In this document: positions 5,545 to 6,379 of the stretch, one piece after another
How the letters are laid out: every line of letters starts with the position of its first letter
Numbering within the stretch: position 1 is the stretch's first letter
Assembly: GCA_039030715.1 (NCBI GenBank)
Contig: JBCCDU010000138.1
Location: 1 to 6,379 of the forward strand
Direction of reading: 5' to 3'
DNA length: 6,379 nucleotides
DNA from: Thermohalobaculum sp039030715
Lineage (GTDB): Bacteria; Pseudomonadota; Alphaproteobacteria; Rhodobacterales; Rhodobacteraceae
Position numbers and translations under genes: made by a program
Notes under the pieces: model-generated
What the model was told of the DNA's origin: nothing
Database searches by the model: none
What the model saw: the letters and a program-made list of their open reading frames with translations, nothing else

Positions 5545-6339
5545 ATGGCCAGACTGCTTGCGCTCCTCCTGATGCTTTTGCCTTTGTCTGCCGGCGCGTG
5601 CGGGGAGGATACCCGTTGTGAAGTGCCGGGTGGATACTACCTGGTCAGCACCCCGCCCGGCTGGGATGGAGTGAGCCCGTTGCCGGCGGTGGTGTTCTAT
5701 CACGGCTGGAATGCCTCGCCGGAGGGGATGTTTCGCAACAAGGCGATGCTGAATGCGGTGCATAAGCGCGGTGCGATGTTCGTCGCGCCTTATGCGCGAA
5801 CCGGATATTGGCGCCAGATCGGCGAGGGCAGGGCCGAGGGCGGGCGGGACGAACTGGAGTACGCCCGCGCGGTCATGACGGATCTGAAGCAGCGTTTCCC
5901 GGTGGATGAGGGGCGGGTGCTGGCCTCCGGTTTCTCGCGCGGGGCGTCGATGGTCTGGAACCTGGCCTGTTATGGCGCGGATCTGTTCACCGCGTTTGCG
6001 CCGATTGCGGGCGGGTTCTGGAATTCGAACCCTGATCAGTGCCCGAGCGGCCCGATGCATTTGCGCCATATCCATGGCGAGAGCGACCGGGTCGTCGCCT
6101 ATGATGAGATCGGGATCTATAACTCCATGCCGATTCCGCAGGGGCTGGCGATCCTGCGCGGCCTCAACCGATGCGGGGCTGAACCGGTGAGCGTGCCCAG
6201 CTCGCCCCGCTATCAGTGCCGACGATGGGATAGCTGCGCCTCGGGCAAGGTGTTGGAGATCTGTCTGCATCCCAAGGGGCACTCGATCCCAGCCGAGTGG
6301 GTGGCGGAGGGATATGATTGGATGGTCGGACTGGAATAG
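5545..6339 (+). CDS. Secreted esterase, PHB depolymerase / feruloyl esterase (LpqC-type) family
   Basis: The 264-residue precursor begins with a clear signal peptide (MARLLALLLMLLPLSAGA, likely cleavage before C19), so the enzyme acts in the periplasm or outside the cell. The mature part is an alpha/beta-hydrolase: VVFYHGWNASPEGM (49-62) in the oxyanion region, nucleophile S131 in the GFSRGASM elbow, probable acid D181 in HIHGESDRVVAYD, and base H246 in PKGHSIP. Relatives hydrolyse polyhydroxybutyrate oligomers, feruloyl or acetyl esters; the substrate here is unknown. The mature chain has eight cysteines (19, 25, 142, 166, 210, 225, 231, 240), an even number consistent with four disulfides in an exported protein. 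C19 lacks a proper lipobox (SAGAC), so a lipoprotein is unlikely. ATG 5545 is the only ATG after the in-frame stop at 5524, but it has just a poor AGG before it, suggesting weak initiation. Confidence 0.87.
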   Translation: MARLLALLLMLLPLSAGACGEDTRCEVPGGYYLVSTPPGWDGVSPLPAVVFYHGWNASPEGMFRNKAMLNAVHKRGAMFVAPYARTGYWRQIGEGRAEGGRDELEYARAVMTDLKQRFPVDEGRVLASGFSRGASMVWNLACYGADLFTAFAPIAGGFWNSNPDQCPSGPMHLRHIHGESDRVVAYDEIGIYNSMPIPQGLAILRGLNRCGAEPVSVPSSPRYQCRRWDSCASGKVLEICLHPKGHSIPAEWVAEGYDWMVGLE

Positions 6340-6379
6340 CCCCCGGATGCGCGGCGCTGAAGCCGCCGCCCGCCCCCAC
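6340..6379. other. Short GC-rich tail after the esterase, no gene supported
   Basis: Forty bases remain. GCGGC (6351-6355) and GCCGC (6362-6366) could form a 5-bp stem, but no T-run follows inside the window, so I do not call a terminator. Confidence 0.3.

Noticed and set aside
5470..6282. Minus-strand open frame of 270 codons opposite the esterase
   Set aside because: Low-complexity, arginine-rich product with no recognisable domain; the plus strand encodes a signal peptide and catalytic triad.
6351..6366. Terminator after the esterase
   Set aside because: Only a 5-bp stem and no T-run before the window ends.
1..6379. Mobile element, CRISPR array, toxin-antitoxin or phage island
   Set aside because: No transposase, integrase, direct-repeat array, tRNA edge or composition break was seen; the genes are metabolic and tightly packed.

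Overview
GC-rich DNA with dense, short-spaced genes on both strands. The gene content points to an alphaproteobacterium, most likely of the Rhodobacterales/Roseobacter group. The clues are the GHNQGPP-type orphan protein, the serine-glyoxylate/BhcA-like aminotransferase and the beta-class carbonic anhydrase. This placement rests on recognised protein families, not on a marker gene.

Layout. Positions 1-3400 are on the minus strand. In transcription order they hold a quinone-oxidoreductase-type MDR protein (3400-2414), a GHNQGPP orphan protein four bases downstream (2409-1801), a 253-base regulatory gap with two palindromes, a class V aminotransferase (1547-348), a gap with a strong hairpin, and the start of a ketopantoate-reductase-family gene that runs off the window (216-1). 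From 3476 the plus strand carries a small exported protein whose reading frame is broken by an apparent one-base deletion, followed 26 bases later by a beta-carbonic anhydrase (3891-4553). Converging on it, with 8 bases between stops, is a minus-strand haloalkane dehalogenase closely resembling DhlA (5443-4562). Divergent from that is a secreted esterase of the PHB-depolymerase/feruloyl-esterase type (5545-6339). The last 40 bases hold no supported gene.

How the genes relate. Most look like ordinary chromosomal housekeeping or accessory metabolism in two- or one-gene units. The aminotransferase and reductase may form a glyoxylate/2-oxo-acid module under a dedicated regulator. The oxidoreductase and orphan protein are probably translationally coupled. 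The dehalogenase and the esterase are divergently transcribed hydrolases. I see no mobile element, CRISPR array, tRNA, rRNA or defence system. The points most worth a second look are the DhlA-like dehalogenase that lacks the known cap-domain insertion, the paired palindromes upstream of the aminotransferase, and the frameshift at about 3671.
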